In this document: in pieces, positions 7,909 to 17,523 of the stretch | Layout: every line of letters begins with the position of its first letter | Position numbering within the stretch: position 1 is the stretch's first letter | From: JALHMI01 sp964598535 | Lineage (GTDB): Bacteria > Planctomycetota > Planctomycetia > Pirellulales > PALSA-1355 | Direction: 5' to 3' | Length of the DNA: 64,000 nucleotides | NCBI GenBank assembly: GCA_964598535.1 | Contig: CAZRCI010000001.1 | Span: forward strand, 62,001-126,000 | Program-made: the position numbers and the translations under genes | Notes under the pieces: model-generated | Seen by the model: the letters and a program-made list of their open reading frames with translations, nothing else | The model's database searches: none | What the model was told of the DNA's origin: nothing

Positions 7909-9518
7909 AATTGATGGGCGAAGCCTGCGAGCGAAAGCGACTGCGCGCACCTGTCGAAAACGGCGGCACGTTGATCGAACCGCCACTGGAATTAATCGGC
8001 GAAGTTATCGAGCGCAATGCCGCGGGGGCGTCCACGTACGATTACGATATTGGCGGCCGGCCCCTCGCGCATCTGGCCGCGGATGCCCGGCGCGAGTTGC
8101 TCGAATCCGCCTGGGACTACACACGCGCATACCGCGACGTGCCACTGCCTTCGACTGCTCGAGAAACTCCGGTGCTTGTCGCGGGCCATCAACCGCAGCT
8201 TTTTCATCCGGGCGTGTGGTTCAAGAACTTCGTGCTCAGCCACCTGGCACAAAAGCATGGCGGGGTCGCCGTCAATCTGACAATCGACAGCGATACGATC
8301 AAAACCGCGAGCGTACGAGTACCAACCGGCTCGCCCACGGCACCTGTCACCGAAGGCGTGCCGTTCGATCACCAATCGAATGAAATTCCCTACGAAGAAC
8401 GAGAAATCCTTGACGCCGACGCGCTGGCGAGTTTCGGGCATCGCGCCGCGGAAACCATTTCGCCGCTGGTCTCCGACCCGCTGATACGCGAGTTCTGGCC
8501 GCTTGTGGTCGAGCGTTCGAAAGCCGTCGCCAACCTGGGACAATGCCTGGCGCAGGCCCGCCATCAGCAAGAAGGCTTTTGGGGAGCAAATACTCTCGAG
8601 ATCCCCCAGAGCCGCGTTTGCGGCCTGCCGTCGTTCTTCTGGTTCACCGCTCATCTGCTCGCGCATCTACCGCGGTTGTGGGCACACTATAACGATTCCG
8701 TAGCCGAATATCGACGCGACAATCACGTCCGGAGCACGGCGCATCCCGTGCCAGACCTGGCGCTCGAGGACGACTGGCTGGAAGCCCCGCTTTGGATTTG
8801 GGATCGCGCGAACCCACGTCGGCGGCGACTATTCGTTCGCCAAAGTGGCGACACCATCGTACTATCCGATCGCGACCAGATCGAACATGCCTTGGCCCTC
8901 GAACCCGAGGGCGACGTCGATCGCGCCGCGGGCCAACTCGCCGAGCTGGCCGAGGCCGGCTTACGCATCCGCACGCGCGCGCTGATCACCACCCTCTTCG
9001 CTCGGCTGTGTTTGGGAGACTTGTTTCTCCATGGCATTGGTGGCGCGAAATACGATCAGGTGACCGATCTCCTGATCGAGCGTTTCTTTGGAATCAAACC
9101 ACCCTGCTACATGACGCTGACCGCCACGCTTCGGCTGCCGATCGAGCGGGCCGTCGTCTCGCCAGAGGATGCCTTGCTGGTCGAACATCGGCTACGGGAG
9201 ACGACCTACCATCCCGAACGTTACCTCGATCCGGCCGTGAATGGCGAAGTTGGCGAGATGCTCCAAACGAAGCGATCCTGGATCGCAACGCCTGCCACGC
9301 CAGAGAACGCCAAGCTTCGCGGCGATCACATTCGTGCCGCCAATGCCGCCTTGCAACCGTATGTCGTGGCCCAACGGGACCTATTGTTGGGTGAGCGTCA
9401 ACGGCTTGCCAACCTGCTGCGAGCCCAGACCGTTCTGGCCTCGCGCGAGTATGCGTTCTGCCTGTATCCGGCCGAGCAGCTACAGCGGCTGATGCAATTG
9501 CCTTCCACGGCCGACTGA
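7905..9518 (+). CDS. Conserved protein of unknown function with distant resemblance to BshC
   Basis: 537 aa starting at the ATG of an ATGA overlap with the glycosyltransferase gene. The block VLVAGHQPQLFHPGVWFKNF (about residues 85-105) resembles the GQQPG nucleotide-binding segment of BshC, the cysteine-adding enzyme of bacillithiol synthesis. The later block LGDLFLHGIGGAKYDQVTDL resembles the AYVGGPGEIAY region of BshC. A predicted coiled region lies near the C-terminus (about 490-520). The similarity is by eye and weak, so I do not assign the function. Translational coupling to a glycosyltransferase would fit a glycoside-thiol pathway, since BshA is itself a glycosyltransferase (of the GT4 family, unlike this GT2 gene). 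Confidence 0.7.
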   Translation: MKLMGEACERKRLRAPVENGGTLIEPPLELIGEVIERNAAGASTYDYDIGGRPLAHLAADARRELLESAWDYTRAYRDVPLPSTARETPVLVAGHQPQLFHPGVWFKNFVLSHLAQKHGGVAVNLTIDSDTIKTASVRVPTGSPTAPVTEGVPFDHQSNEIPYEEREILDADALASFGHRAAETISPLVSDPLIREFWPLVVERSKAVANLGQCLAQARHQQEGFWGANTLEIPQSRVCGLPSFFWFTAHLLAHLPRLWAHYNDSVAEYRRDNHVRSTAHPVPDLALEDDWLEAPLWIWDRANPRRRRLFVRQSGDTIVLSDRDQIEHALALEPEGDVDRAAGQLAELAEAGLRIRTRALITTLFARLCLGDLFLHGIGGAKYDQVTDLLIERFFGIKPPCYMTLTATLRLPIERAVVSPEDALLVEHRLRETTYHPERYLDPAVNGEVGEMLQTKRSWIATPATPENAKLRGDHIRAANAALQPYVVAQRDLLLGERQRLANLLRAQTVLASREYAFCLYPAEQLQRLMQLPSTAD

Positions 9519-9532
9519 TCGGCGGAGTTTTC

Positions 9533-10729
9533 ATGAGCGATTCACGAACGAACGATGAGCTTGCGCCGCGTGCGGAAGGGGCGCTCGACGCCCAGCCGTG
9601 CGAACGGTCGGCGTCCGAAGAAATGTCGCCCGAGCAATTGGCCGAAGCCAAGCAATACGGCCAGAAGTCGCTGCTCGTGGGACTTGCCGACAAAGCTCTC
9701 GACATTGCGTTCCTCGCCGTCATGGCATTCTTGCTGGCGGTGCCGCTCGATGTATGGCTCAGCGGCCTTACTGAATCCTACACGTTGCGTTTGACGGGGA
9801 TGTTTGCCGCGACCACCCTGGCGCACACGGTGCTTTCGTTCCCGCTATCGCTCTACGGCGGATACACGCTCGAGCATCGCTACGGCCTCAGCCGCCAGAC
9901 GTTCATCCGCTGGCTGCTGCGCTATTTCAAACGTAACGGTCTCGCCCTCGCGTTTGGGCTGGTGCTAGTCGTCGGGCTCTATTGGATCATCTGGCTCAGC
10001 GGTCCCTGGTGGTGGCTTGCCGCGGCAGCCGGTTTTTTCGCCGTCTCGGTGCTGATCGGTCAGCTCACTCCGATTGTAATCATTCCGCTCTTTTATAAAG
10101 TTGAACGCCTCGACCACCCGGAATTGAATGCGCGCATGCAGCGGCTTTCCGCCGGCACGGGCATTTCGATCGAGGGCGTCTATCGTCTCGGCCTCAGCGA
10201 AGAGACCGCCAAGGCCAACGCCATGCTCGCCGGTCTCGGTCGTACGCGCCGGGTGCTGATGGGCGATACGCTGCTCGACAGCTTCTCGCCCGACGAGATC
10301 GAAGTGATCTTCGCGCACGAGATTGGCCACCACGTGTACAAGCATATCCGGAAAATGATCGCGGCAGGCCTGGTCTACAGCCTTGCCGGGTTTTGGCTCT
10401 GCAATGTGGTGGTTATGGCCTGGGCGCAGCAACACTATGGCCCGCTGACCGCGCATGAGCTTCCTCCCAGCACGTTGCCGCTATTGATGCTGGTGCTCAC
10501 CTTGATGAGCTTGGTTTTGGAACCCGTTCAGAACGCGATTAGCCGCCGCTACGAGCGTCAATGCGACCGATACGCCTTGAACCGCACCGGCTTGCGCGAT
10601 GCCTACCGCTCAGCCTTCCACAAGCTGGCTCGGCTGAACAAAGACGACCCTGATCCGCATCCGGTGGAAGTTTTTTTGTTTCACAGCCACCCGCCGATTC
10701 GCGAGCGGTTGGCGCTAGCGGATGAATAA
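9533..10729 (+). CDS. M48 family zinc metalloprotease (CAAX prenyl protease/Ste24-like)
   Basis: 398 aa. The zinc motif is FAHEIGHHVYKHI with H262, E263 and H266; the third ligand is expected in LEPVQNAISRRYERQCDRYAL (E in the RxYERQCD segment). Six or so hydrophobic segments flank the motif, as in Ste24/HtpX-type integral membrane proteases. N-terminal residues 1-55 are polar and probably cytoplasmic. GGAG sits 5 nt before ATG 9533. Bacterial members act in membrane protein quality control; there is no evidence here for prenylated substrates. Confidence 0.92.
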   Translation: MSDSRTNDELAPRAEGALDAQPCERSASEEMSPEQLAEAKQYGQKSLLVGLADKALDIAFLAVMAFLLAVPLDVWLSGLTESYTLRLTGMFAATTLAHTVLSFPLSLYGGYTLEHRYGLSRQTFIRWLLRYFKRNGLALAFGLVLVVGLYWIIWLSGPWWWLAAAAGFFAVSVLIGQLTPIVIIPLFYKVERLDHPELNARMQRLSAGTGISIEGVYRLGLSEETAKANAMLAGLGRTRRVLMGDTLLDSFSPDEIEVIFAHEIGHHVYKHIRKMIAAGLVYSLAGFWLCNVVVMAWAQQHYGPLTAHELPPSTLPLLMLVLTLMSLVLEPVQNAISRRYERQCDRYALNRTGLRDAYRSAFHKLARLNKDDPDPHPVEVFLFHSHPPIRERLALADE

Positions 10730-10824
10730 TTGCCCCTCGAAAATTCGCCCATAATTCTCGGAAATTTCGGGGGTTCAAGGTACGCCCCACAATGCCAGGG
10801 GAAGCGGCATGTTAGACTGAATTC

Positions 10825-12276
10825 ATGCCGCGAATTCGCCACCCATTCACCATTGCCCTCGTTCTGCTTTGCGCTAGCGCGTCTGCATGTGCGGATGTTC
10901 ACCAAGCGCGAACCGCCTTGTATGCCAGCTACCGCGAGAAACTTGAAGCTGTCGCCAAACGCTGCGACGTAGAAAATTTGCCGGAAGCGGCCGCCGCAAT
11001 TCGGGCTTGGGTTCCAGAGCGTGATCCGGAACAGCTAACGCTCTTCTTGCCGCCGAGCGAAGGGGTTCCGTTCGCGGACTCGAATAGCCCCGCGCGCACA
11101 GTCGCCTGGCGCCATCTGCGCGACGAACAGGCGGATGCCCTGATGGAGCTGGCTCGGCAGGCGGTCGCCGAACATCGGCCGTCGATCGTGATGGAGCTCG
11201 TAGTCGAAGCCCTGCGTGAGAATCCCGATCATGAGCGAGCCCGTAAAATATTGGGCTATGCGAAGTACCAGGGCGCTTGGCGCACGCCGTTCGAGATCCG
11301 CCAGCTTCGTAGTGGCAAGGTATGGCACGAGCGGTTCGGATGGTTGCCCAAATCGCATGGCGAGCGGTACGAGCGTGGCGAGCGGTTCGCATTGGGCCGC
11401 TGGATGACCGCCGACGAAGAGGCTCAACTCCGTAGCGATATGTCGCGTGGTTGGCGTGTCGAGACCGATCACTACGTCGTGACCACGAATCATAGTCTCG
11501 AAGAAGGCGTCGTATTGGCTCGGCGACTGGAACTGCTGCACGCGATCTGGCGGCAGGTGTTTAGCACCTACCTGGCCACCGAGCAGGAACTCGCCCGACT
11601 CCTTGATGGCAAGGCGCCGCGCCCGCTATCGCGGCAGCACGACGTGTACTATTTCGGCTCGCGCGACGAGTACATCACGGCTTTGCGTCCCGCACAACCG
11701 CAGATTGAAATCACGCTAGGCATTTATTTCGATACCACGCGCAAGGCATACTTCTTTGCCGGCGAAGAGCAGGATCCGGGCACGCTCTATCACGAAGCAG
11801 CGCATCAATTGTTTCAAGAAACGCGGAACGTTAGCCAGCAGATCGGCGTCCAGAATAATTTTTGGATCGTCGAGGCCATCGCCTGCTACATGGAATCGCT
11901 GGCCGCTCAGGAAGGCTACTATACTCTTGGCGGGGCAAATGCGGGCCGAGTTCCCGCCGCGAGACACCGGCTGCTGATCGACCAATTTTATGTGCCCTTG
12001 ACCGAGCTCGCGGCGCTGGGCCGACAACAACTTCAACGCGATCCGCGCATCGCGATGATCTACAGCCAATCGGCGGGCTTGGCCGACTTCTTCATGCACG
12101 CGGGCGAAGGCAAGCGACGCGACGCTCTCAATCGCTATCTGACCATGGTTTATGCGGGCCGAACTCGGCCGCAGACGCTGGCCGAGGCGATGGGAGAATC
12201 GTTTGAAACGCTTGATGCTCAGTATCGGGCCTTCATGAGCGAGGGTGTCGACTCCCCCGCCACGGCTGCCCGCTAG
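10825..12276 (+). CDS. Secreted HExxH-containing protein (DUF1570-like putative metallopeptidase)
   Basis: 483 aa with a signal peptide (hydrophobic residues about 8-22, cleavage near ACAD). The segment TLYHEAAHQLFQETR carries a gluzincin-type HExxH (near residue 322), and WIVEAIACYMESL about 30 residues later supplies the Glu of the EGxAxYxE-like motif that acts as the third zinc ligand in related proteins. A repeated AMIYSQSAGLADFFMH helix follows. This arrangement matches the DUF1570 group common in planctomycetes. Peptidase activity is inferred from the motif only; substrate unknown. Confidence 0.75.
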   Translation: MPRIRHPFTIALVLLCASASACADVHQARTALYASYREKLEAVAKRCDVENLPEAAAAIRAWVPERDPEQLTLFLPPSEGVPFADSNSPARTVAWRHLRDEQADALMELARQAVAEHRPSIVMELVVEALRENPDHERARKILGYAKYQGAWRTPFEIRQLRSGKVWHERFGWLPKSHGERYERGERFALGRWMTADEEAQLRSDMSRGWRVETDHYVVTTNHSLEEGVVLARRLELLHAIWRQVFSTYLATEQELARLLDGKAPRPLSRQHDVYYFGSRDEYITALRPAQPQIEITLGIYFDTTRKAYFFAGEEQDPGTLYHEAAHQLFQETRNVSQQIGVQNNFWIVEAIACYMESLAAQEGYYTLGGANAGRVPAARHRLLIDQFYVPLTELAALGRQQLQRDPRIAMIYSQSAGLADFFMHAGEGKRRDALNRYLTMVYAGRTRPQTLAEAMGESFETLDAQYRAFMSEGVDSPATAAR

Positions 12277-12419
12277 CCGGGGCACCCTCTCCAGCATCCG
12301 CCGCGGGGCGTCACGGTTCCCCCGCTTCACCGCCTCGCAGCGGTTTCTAAGCCGGCTGGCAACGGTTATCATCATCGACTGCAACCGTTTCGCGATCCCG
12401 CTAACTGGAGTATCCCACC

Positions 12420-13199
12420 GTGCGTCCTTGGGCACTTGCCGACGTCAATTACGCTTACCTCAAGCAACATCCTTACGAAGTGGCGGTTCTGCCCTGCGGA
12501 GCCACCGAGCCGCACAACCTGCACTTGCCCTATGGGACCGACCTATTCGAAGGCACTATTGTCGGCGAAAAGATCTGCGAAGCCGCTCACCAGCAGGGGG
12601 CCAAGGTGGCGTTGCTGCCGACCATTCCCTATGGCACCGAAACCAACCAGATGGCCTTTCCGATGGCCATGAACCTGAACCCTTCGACACTCTTCGCGGT
12701 GATCACCGATCTGGTCAAGTCGCTGGAGCACCACGGCGTGAAAAAATTCGTGCTGCTCAATAGCCACGGCGGCAACGAGTTCAAGGCCCTGGTGCGCGAG
12801 TTGTATGGCAAGACTTCAGTTCACGTTTTTCTCTGCAGTTGGTACAGCGCGGTGAAAGATCTGGCGGGAGACATTTTCGACTATCCCGACGATCACGCCG
12901 GCGAAATGGAAACCTCCTTTGGACTCGCATACTTCCCGGAGCTTGTTGCCCGCAATGCCGACGGCACGTTAATCGCCGATGATGGCGCGGTCGCCAAGAC
13001 ACGGTTTCGCGCGGTCAACGAAGGTTGGGTTTCGATCACCCGACCCTGGCACCTGCTTACGACCAACTCGGGGTCCGGTTATCCGCATGCCGCGACCGCG
13101 GAGAAGGGCCGCAAATTGATGGATTGCGTGGTCGAACGTCTCGCGCCGTTCCTGGTCGAGCTTTCCCAGGCGAAGCTCGACGATAAGTTCCCCTTCTAG
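12420..13199 (+). CDS. Creatininase family amidohydrolase
   Basis: 259 aa starting with GTG 12420, preceded by GGAG nine nt upstream. Metal-site motifs: GATEPHNLHLPYGTD (E, H and D ligands), LLNSHGGNE (H/N) and DDHAGEMETS (E). Creatininase-fold enzymes hydrolyse cyclic amides such as creatinine or act as formamide hydrolases in riboflavin/F420 synthesis; the specific reaction is not evident. A sodium/solute symporter follows 58 bp downstream on the same strand, so uptake and hydrolysis of the same compound is possible. Confidence 0.88.
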   Translation: MRPWALADVNYAYLKQHPYEVAVLPCGATEPHNLHLPYGTDLFEGTIVGEKICEAAHQQGAKVALLPTIPYGTETNQMAFPMAMNLNPSTLFAVITDLVKSLEHHGVKKFVLLNSHGGNEFKALVRELYGKTSVHVFLCSWYSAVKDLAGDIFDYPDDHAGEMETSFGLAYFPELVARNADGTLIADDGAVAKTRFRAVNEGWVSITRPWHLLTTNSGSGYPHAATAEKGRKLMDCVVERLAPFLVELSQAKLDDKFPF

Positions 13200-13257
13200 T
13201 TCGCAAGGCTGCCACGATATTTGACCGGCGCGCTGGTTCTCTTTGCTGTAGGGTCGC

Positions 13258-14730
13258 ATGTCGAATTTTACTTGGATCGATGGTCTCATCGTCGCGGTTT
13301 ACTTTGCCCTGGCGATGTTCGCCGGCCTGAGCGTTCGCAAATACGTCGGCAAGGTCGAGCAGTTCCTGGTCGCCGGCCGCGAGATGGATGTTTATCTGGG
13401 GGTAGCGTCTCTGGCCGCCACGGAATTTGGCATCGTCACCTGCATGTCGAGCGCCGAATTGGGTTATAAACACGGCTTTGCCGGTGCCACGGCAGGCCTC
13501 CTCGGCTTTTTGGCAATGCTGCTTGTCGGTCTCACCGGTTTCTGCGTTCGCCCGCTCCGCGAGTCCGGCGTGATGACCATCCCCGAGCTCTTTGAAAAGC
13601 GGTTCGGCCCCAAAATCCGCTGGTGGAGCGGTGTGGTAATCGTGCTCGGCGGCCTTCTGAACATGGGCGTTTTCCTGCGCACGGGCGGCGAGTTTCTGGT
13701 CATCGTTTGCGGCTTCGACAAACAGTATCTCGAAATTACGATGACGGTCATGCTCGTGGCAGTGGGCATCTATACGATCGTCGGCGGGATGCTCTCGGTG
13801 CTCGTCACCGACTACCTGCAATTTCTCGTCATGAGCGTGGGCATGATTCTGGTCACGTTGCTCACGCTCTGGAACATCCCCTGGACCACGCTCGCGTCGA
13901 CCGTTGAAGCCAACTACGGGGCCGGCGGATTTAACCCCTTTATCAATCCGAACATCGGCTGGACATACGTCATCTTTCAAGCACTCGTGAACACCGCCGC
14001 GGTGCTCACCTGGCAGACGACCGTGGCTCGCCTGCTGTCGGCCAAGGATGCCAAGACGGGGCAAAAGGTCTACACGCGTACCAGCTTCTTCTTCGTGTGC
14101 CAGTTCGTGATTCCCGGCATCTGGGGAATCGCCGCCTTGAGCATGCTCGGCCCCGGCCTGGAGAAACCCTCGGACGCGATGCCCACGTTTCTCGCGAATA
14201 CGCCCTGGCCGCTCGGAGTGACGGGGCTGCTGGTGGCCGCGATGCTGGCGGCCGATATGTCGACCGACTCGTCGTACATGCTCACCTGGGGAAGTGTAAT
14301 CTACAACGACTTGCTCGCGCCCTTTCGCAAAACGCGCTGGAGTGAAAAACGCGGCCTGCGTTGGAATCGCACAATCATCGCCGTGATTGGCCTTTTCCTG
14401 TTGTTCTACGGCCTATGGTATCCCCTACAGCAGGAAATCTGGACCTACCTGACCGTTACCGGCACCATTTACCTGGCAAGCATGTCGACCTTGCTGGTGG
14501 CGGCCTGTTACTGGCCGCGCGCCAATAGCTGGGGCGCGGCCGCCGCAATTGCCGTGGGAGCGATCATTCCGCTCCTCTACCTGATCTGCGAGGCCATTCC
14601 CGCGACGAGTGAGGCTGCGCTCCGCTTCGGAGCCGAACGCGCCGGCATTGCGGCCTTCGTCGGCACCGCGATTGGAATGGTGATCGGCAGTCTTCTGAAG
14701 CCCGCGGGGCCACACAAGGAGCAATCATGA
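13258..14730 (+). CDS. Sodium:solute symporter (SSS family)
   Basis: 490 aa with about 13 hydrophobic segments across its length. SSS marks: N-terminal FLVAGREMDVYLGVASLAAT (the transporter-signature GR and first core helix), GFCVRPLRESGVMTIPELFE, and LAADMSTDSSYMLTWGSVIYNDL (sodium-site helix with DMST). It imports a small organic solute with Na+. The adjacent creatininase-family gene suggests a nitrogen compound, but this is inference. The last codons overlap by an ATGA with a 50-aa membrane protein. Confidence 0.92.
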   Translation: MSNFTWIDGLIVAVYFALAMFAGLSVRKYVGKVEQFLVAGREMDVYLGVASLAATEFGIVTCMSSAELGYKHGFAGATAGLLGFLAMLLVGLTGFCVRPLRESGVMTIPELFEKRFGPKIRWWSGVVIVLGGLLNMGVFLRTGGEFLVIVCGFDKQYLEITMTVMLVAVGIYTIVGGMLSVLVTDYLQFLVMSVGMILVTLLTLWNIPWTTLASTVEANYGAGGFNPFINPNIGWTYVIFQALVNTAAVLTWQTTVARLLSAKDAKTGQKVYTRTSFFFVCQFVIPGIWGIAALSMLGPGLEKPSDAMPTFLANTPWPLGVTGLLVAAMLAADMSTDSSYMLTWGSVIYNDLLAPFRKTRWSEKRGLRWNRTIIAVIGLFLLFYGLWYPLQQEIWTYLTVTGTIYLASMSTLLVAACYWPRANSWGAAAAIAVGAIIPLLYLICEAIPATSEAALRFGAERAGIAAFVGTAIGMVIGSLLKPAGPHKEQS

Positions 14731-14879
14731 TCGACGGCCCAACATTCTGGTGGTGTGTGACCGTGGCCTGCCTGGTATGGTTTTCCACCATCACGGTCTA
14801 TGTTGCGATCCGTGGCGGATATGATATCAAGCATATGCTGCACCGTTTGAAACCCACCGAGCATGACGACGATTTATAG
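14727..14879 (+). CDS. Small membrane protein coupled to the symporter (symporter small accessory protein type)
   Basis: 50 aa, below common ORF length cut-offs. It begins in the ATGA that ends the symporter gene (ATG 14727) with AAGGAG six nt upstream, one of the clearest ribosome binding sites in the window. One hydrophobic helix (TFWWCVTVACLVWFSTITVY, residues 6-25) is followed by a basic then acidic tail (HRLKPTEHDDD). Small accessory subunits of this size are known next to SSS-type transporters. Function in assembly or activity of the symporter is inferred from position and topology. Confidence 0.8.
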   Translation: MIDGPTFWWCVTVACLVWFSTITVYVAIRGGYDIKHMLHRLKPTEHDDDL

Positions 14880-15036
14880 CTGCCCGCTGAATATTCAATC
14901 GATGGGCCGCGCGATCGCATGGATGCGAGGTTGAAATAGGGGTGGATGCGTTTCGACAACTCGCGGACAGGTATGTCCGGTCGACGCGGCCAGTTCCCGC
15001 ATCCCACACTAATCTCTTTTGGTATCGCGTCGTGCT

Positions 15037-16074
15037 ATGACTCCGGAAGTCCCTTCAGACTTGCCCGTCCAGCCGATCACTGCTTCACCGCGGCGTTGGT
15101 GGATACGCACCGTCGCCGTGGCAATTTGGGCGTATCTCGCGACGATCCTGCTGCTTTGGATATGGCTTCGCATGCGCGGTGATCGCGATCCCTGGGCGAC
15201 CGTCTTCCTCTTCGGGCCAAGATGGTTGTGCATGCTACCGCTGGCGGTGCTCGCACCTCTGGCCGCTGTCTGGCAGCGGCGGTTGTGGTGGGTTCTGCTG
15301 ATCGCGCTCGCAATCGCGCTGGTGCCGGTCATCGGTCTGCGTCTCAATCCGCCACGTTCGAGCGCGCCCTACACGCTACGGGTCATTACCTGCAACGTCG
15401 GCCAACGCATGTATCGGGTCGGAGCACTCGCGGAGCTCATCCAATCCTTCGACCCCGACGTCATCGCACTGCAAGAATGCAAACAGCCTCCACCGTCATT
15501 TATCTGGCCCGAAGGATGGTACGTGCATCACGTCGACGAGTTGCTGGTCGCAAGCCGCCATCCGATCGAGAAATCCGACTTGATCATGCGTCCGACGATT
15601 CACAACAAACCAGCAGCCGCTAGATTCCGCGTCGAGCTGCCCGCAGGCGAACTCCAACTCTTCAATTTGCACTTGATGACTCCACGGCCCGGCCTGGAAG
15701 CCGTCCTCGACCGACGGCGCGGCATTGTCCTCGAAGGCATGCCCGCGCTTGAAGCCATTCTTCGCGTCCGCGACGAAGAATCGCAACATATCAGCCGTTG
15801 GGTCCTCGACCACCCAGGACCGAAAATCGTCGTGGGCGATTTCAATATGCCCGCGGATAGCGTGCTGTTTCAGCGGGACTGGGGCTCACTGACGAATGCC
15901 TTTACGACGGCGGGGTTAGGATTCGGTTTCACCAAGTTTACCAATACCTTTGGTTGGCAATACGGTGCTCGCATCGATCACGTGCTCTATAGTCCTCCCT
16001 GGCATAGCGTTCGAGCCTGGGTTGGCCCCGACATCGGCTCCGACCATCGGCCGCTCATCGTCGATTTACGCTAG
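15037..16074 (+). CDS. Membrane-anchored endonuclease/exonuclease/phosphatase family protein
   Basis: 345 aa from ATG 15037. Residues 20-105 contain three hydrophobic segments (TVAVAIWAYLATILLLWIWL, WLCMLPLAVLAPLAAVW, VLLIALAIALVPVIGL). The C-terminal domain has the EEP signature set: VITCNVGQRM (N), VIALQECK (E), LFNLHLM (H), KIVVGDFNMP (D and N) and the terminal IGSDHRPLIVDL (D, H). Members hydrolyse phosphoester bonds in nucleic acids, phosphoinositides or other phosphates at a Mg2+ site. The membrane anchor suggests an extracytoplasmic catalytic domain. Confidence 0.88.
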   Translation: MTPEVPSDLPVQPITASPRRWWIRTVAVAIWAYLATILLLWIWLRMRGDRDPWATVFLFGPRWLCMLPLAVLAPLAAVWQRRLWWVLLIALAIALVPVIGLRLNPPRSSAPYTLRVITCNVGQRMYRVGALAELIQSFDPDVIALQECKQPPPSFIWPEGWYVHHVDELLVASRHPIEKSDLIMRPTIHNKPAAARFRVELPAGELQLFNLHLMTPRPGLEAVLDRRRGIVLEGMPALEAILRVRDEESQHISRWVLDHPGPKIVVGDFNMPADSVLFQRDWGSLTNAFTTAGLGFGFTKFTNTFGWQYGARIDHVLYSPPWHSVRAWVGPDIGSDHRPLIVDLR

Positions 16075-16242
16075 CAACGCGGGGCGGGGGCGATTTCCAC
16101 GCAAAATTCGCCGAAAACTGGAAACCTGCCGTGGTTCTCATTACTCTTGATGGGCACACCTAAGGCTGATCATTTCCAGTGCGTGCCGTCGCGCTGGCCA
16201 TCCTGTCTCGCAACATCGATTTCGCGTTGGAAACAACCTAAA

Positions 16243-17510
16243 ATGCTCTGTCGTCCTCTGCGGCTTGTGATTCTGTCGATCGTCGGTAGCGTCCTGCACC
16301 AGATGCTAGTAGCCGGCTCGGCGCTAGCCGTCGTCATTACGGCCGCCTCGGACATCGCAAACGTTCGGGCGCCGGCCCATGATCCTGGCTGGCTGAACGT
16401 GGGCAAGTTTGGTGGCGGAAGCGCGATCTATCTTGGCAACCGCTGGGTAATCACCGCGAACCACGTTGGCGGAAGAGACTTGATTCTCTCCGACGGTCGC
16501 ACGATCGCCGCGACCTACGGCTCTGACAAGCTGATCATCAAATCGGGTCAAGCGGGGGTTCCAGACCTGCGAATGTTTCAGATCGCGGAGGATCCCGGGC
16601 TGCCTTCGCTGCCTCTTGCCTCCACGTCCCCCACGGTCGGCACGCAGGTCATCATGATCGGCGCGGGCACGGACCGCACGGCGCGGCTACGAGGCTGGGG
16701 CGTGACCTCGACGCCCTTCGGCCTGCAATGGACCGAAACCCTTCCATCGGAAGCGGACATCCTTGGATTTAGCCTGGGCAACACGAACACGATGCGCTGG
16801 GGATTGAACATCGTCTCCAAAAGCTCCGCATATCGGCCCGCGGACCAGACCCAAATCTTCATGACCAATTACGATCGTGACGGCATTACATTCGAAGCAC
16901 AGGCGACTCCCGGCGACTCGGGCGGTTGACCGCTGAACGGTTGGCTGGTGNNNNNNNNNNCTCGGGCGGCGCGGTCTTCATCGGCGATGGAGAGCAAGGC
17001 TGGCTGCTGGCCGGCCTGATGATCACCAGCCAACCGTTCAGCGGTCAACCGCCCGACACGGTCGTCTATGGAACACAAACGGCGATCACCGATTTAGCGT
17101 TCTATCGTGATGAAATCCTCAGCATCGCCAATCGCAAGGATCCGGCCTGGCAAAGTCGAACCAATTATTTCGACATCGACGGAAACGGTGGCATTCAAAG
17201 CCGTGATGCACTGACGCTCATCAACAAACTTAACACCGATGGTTTTCTCGACCTTTCCGGCCCTCATATCGATGGGCAACCGTGGTACGACGTGAATGGC
17301 GACTATCGCGGAAACTCCCAAGACTTGCTGGCGCTTTTCAATGAAATTCGACGTCTGAATAATCTTCCCTCGGCGTCTCCTAGAGCAGCACCGATGACCG
17401 CGTTGGCCGCGGTGCCCGAACCCAGTAGCTGCGTGTTGGCAGCCCTGGGCGCTGCTGCATTTCTGGCAGCGCGATACGGTACTCGACGGCGATGCTCCCA
17501 ACGGTCGTAA
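16243..17510 (+). pseudogene. Trypsin-like serine protease with dockerin and PEP-CTERM anchor, split by a probable assembly error
   Basis: Signal peptide (from ATG 16243), then a chymotrypsin-fold domain: GNRWVITANHVGG (catalytic His), DLRMFQI (probable Asp region), and TPGDSGG (catalytic Ser). The frame then hits TGA at 16926-16928 just before the 10-N gap. After the gap it resumes as SGGAVFIGDGEQGW, so joining the two copies of CTCGGGCGG restores GDSGGAVFIG in frame. A dockerin-like repeat follows (FDIDGNGGIQSRDALTLINK, then DVNGDYRGNSQDLLALFNE). The end is a PEP-CTERM sorting signal: VPEPSS, a hydrophobic helix and an arginine-rich tail. The stop is probably not real; the gene is likely intact in the organism. 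Confidence 0.85.
16951..16960. other. Assembly gap (10 N)
   Basis: Ten undetermined bases. The 33 bases 16918-16950 before the gap are the exact reverse complement of 17024-17056 after it, and the 9-bp string CTCGGGCGG occurs on both sides (16917-16925 and 16961-16969). This is typical of a contig end that ran into an inverted read path followed by scaffolding, so the true distance is probably negative (an overlap). Confidence 0.95.
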
Positions 17511-17523
17511 GCTTCTCGCGCGG

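Noticed and set aside
13057..14064. 335-codon antisense frame over the symporter
   Set aside because: Histidine/arginine-rich composition typical of an antisense shadow in GC-rich DNA.
16926..16950. Genuine nonsense mutation in the PEP-CTERM protease
   Set aside because: The bases carrying the stop are an inverted copy of downstream sequence next to a gap, so an assembly error is more likely.
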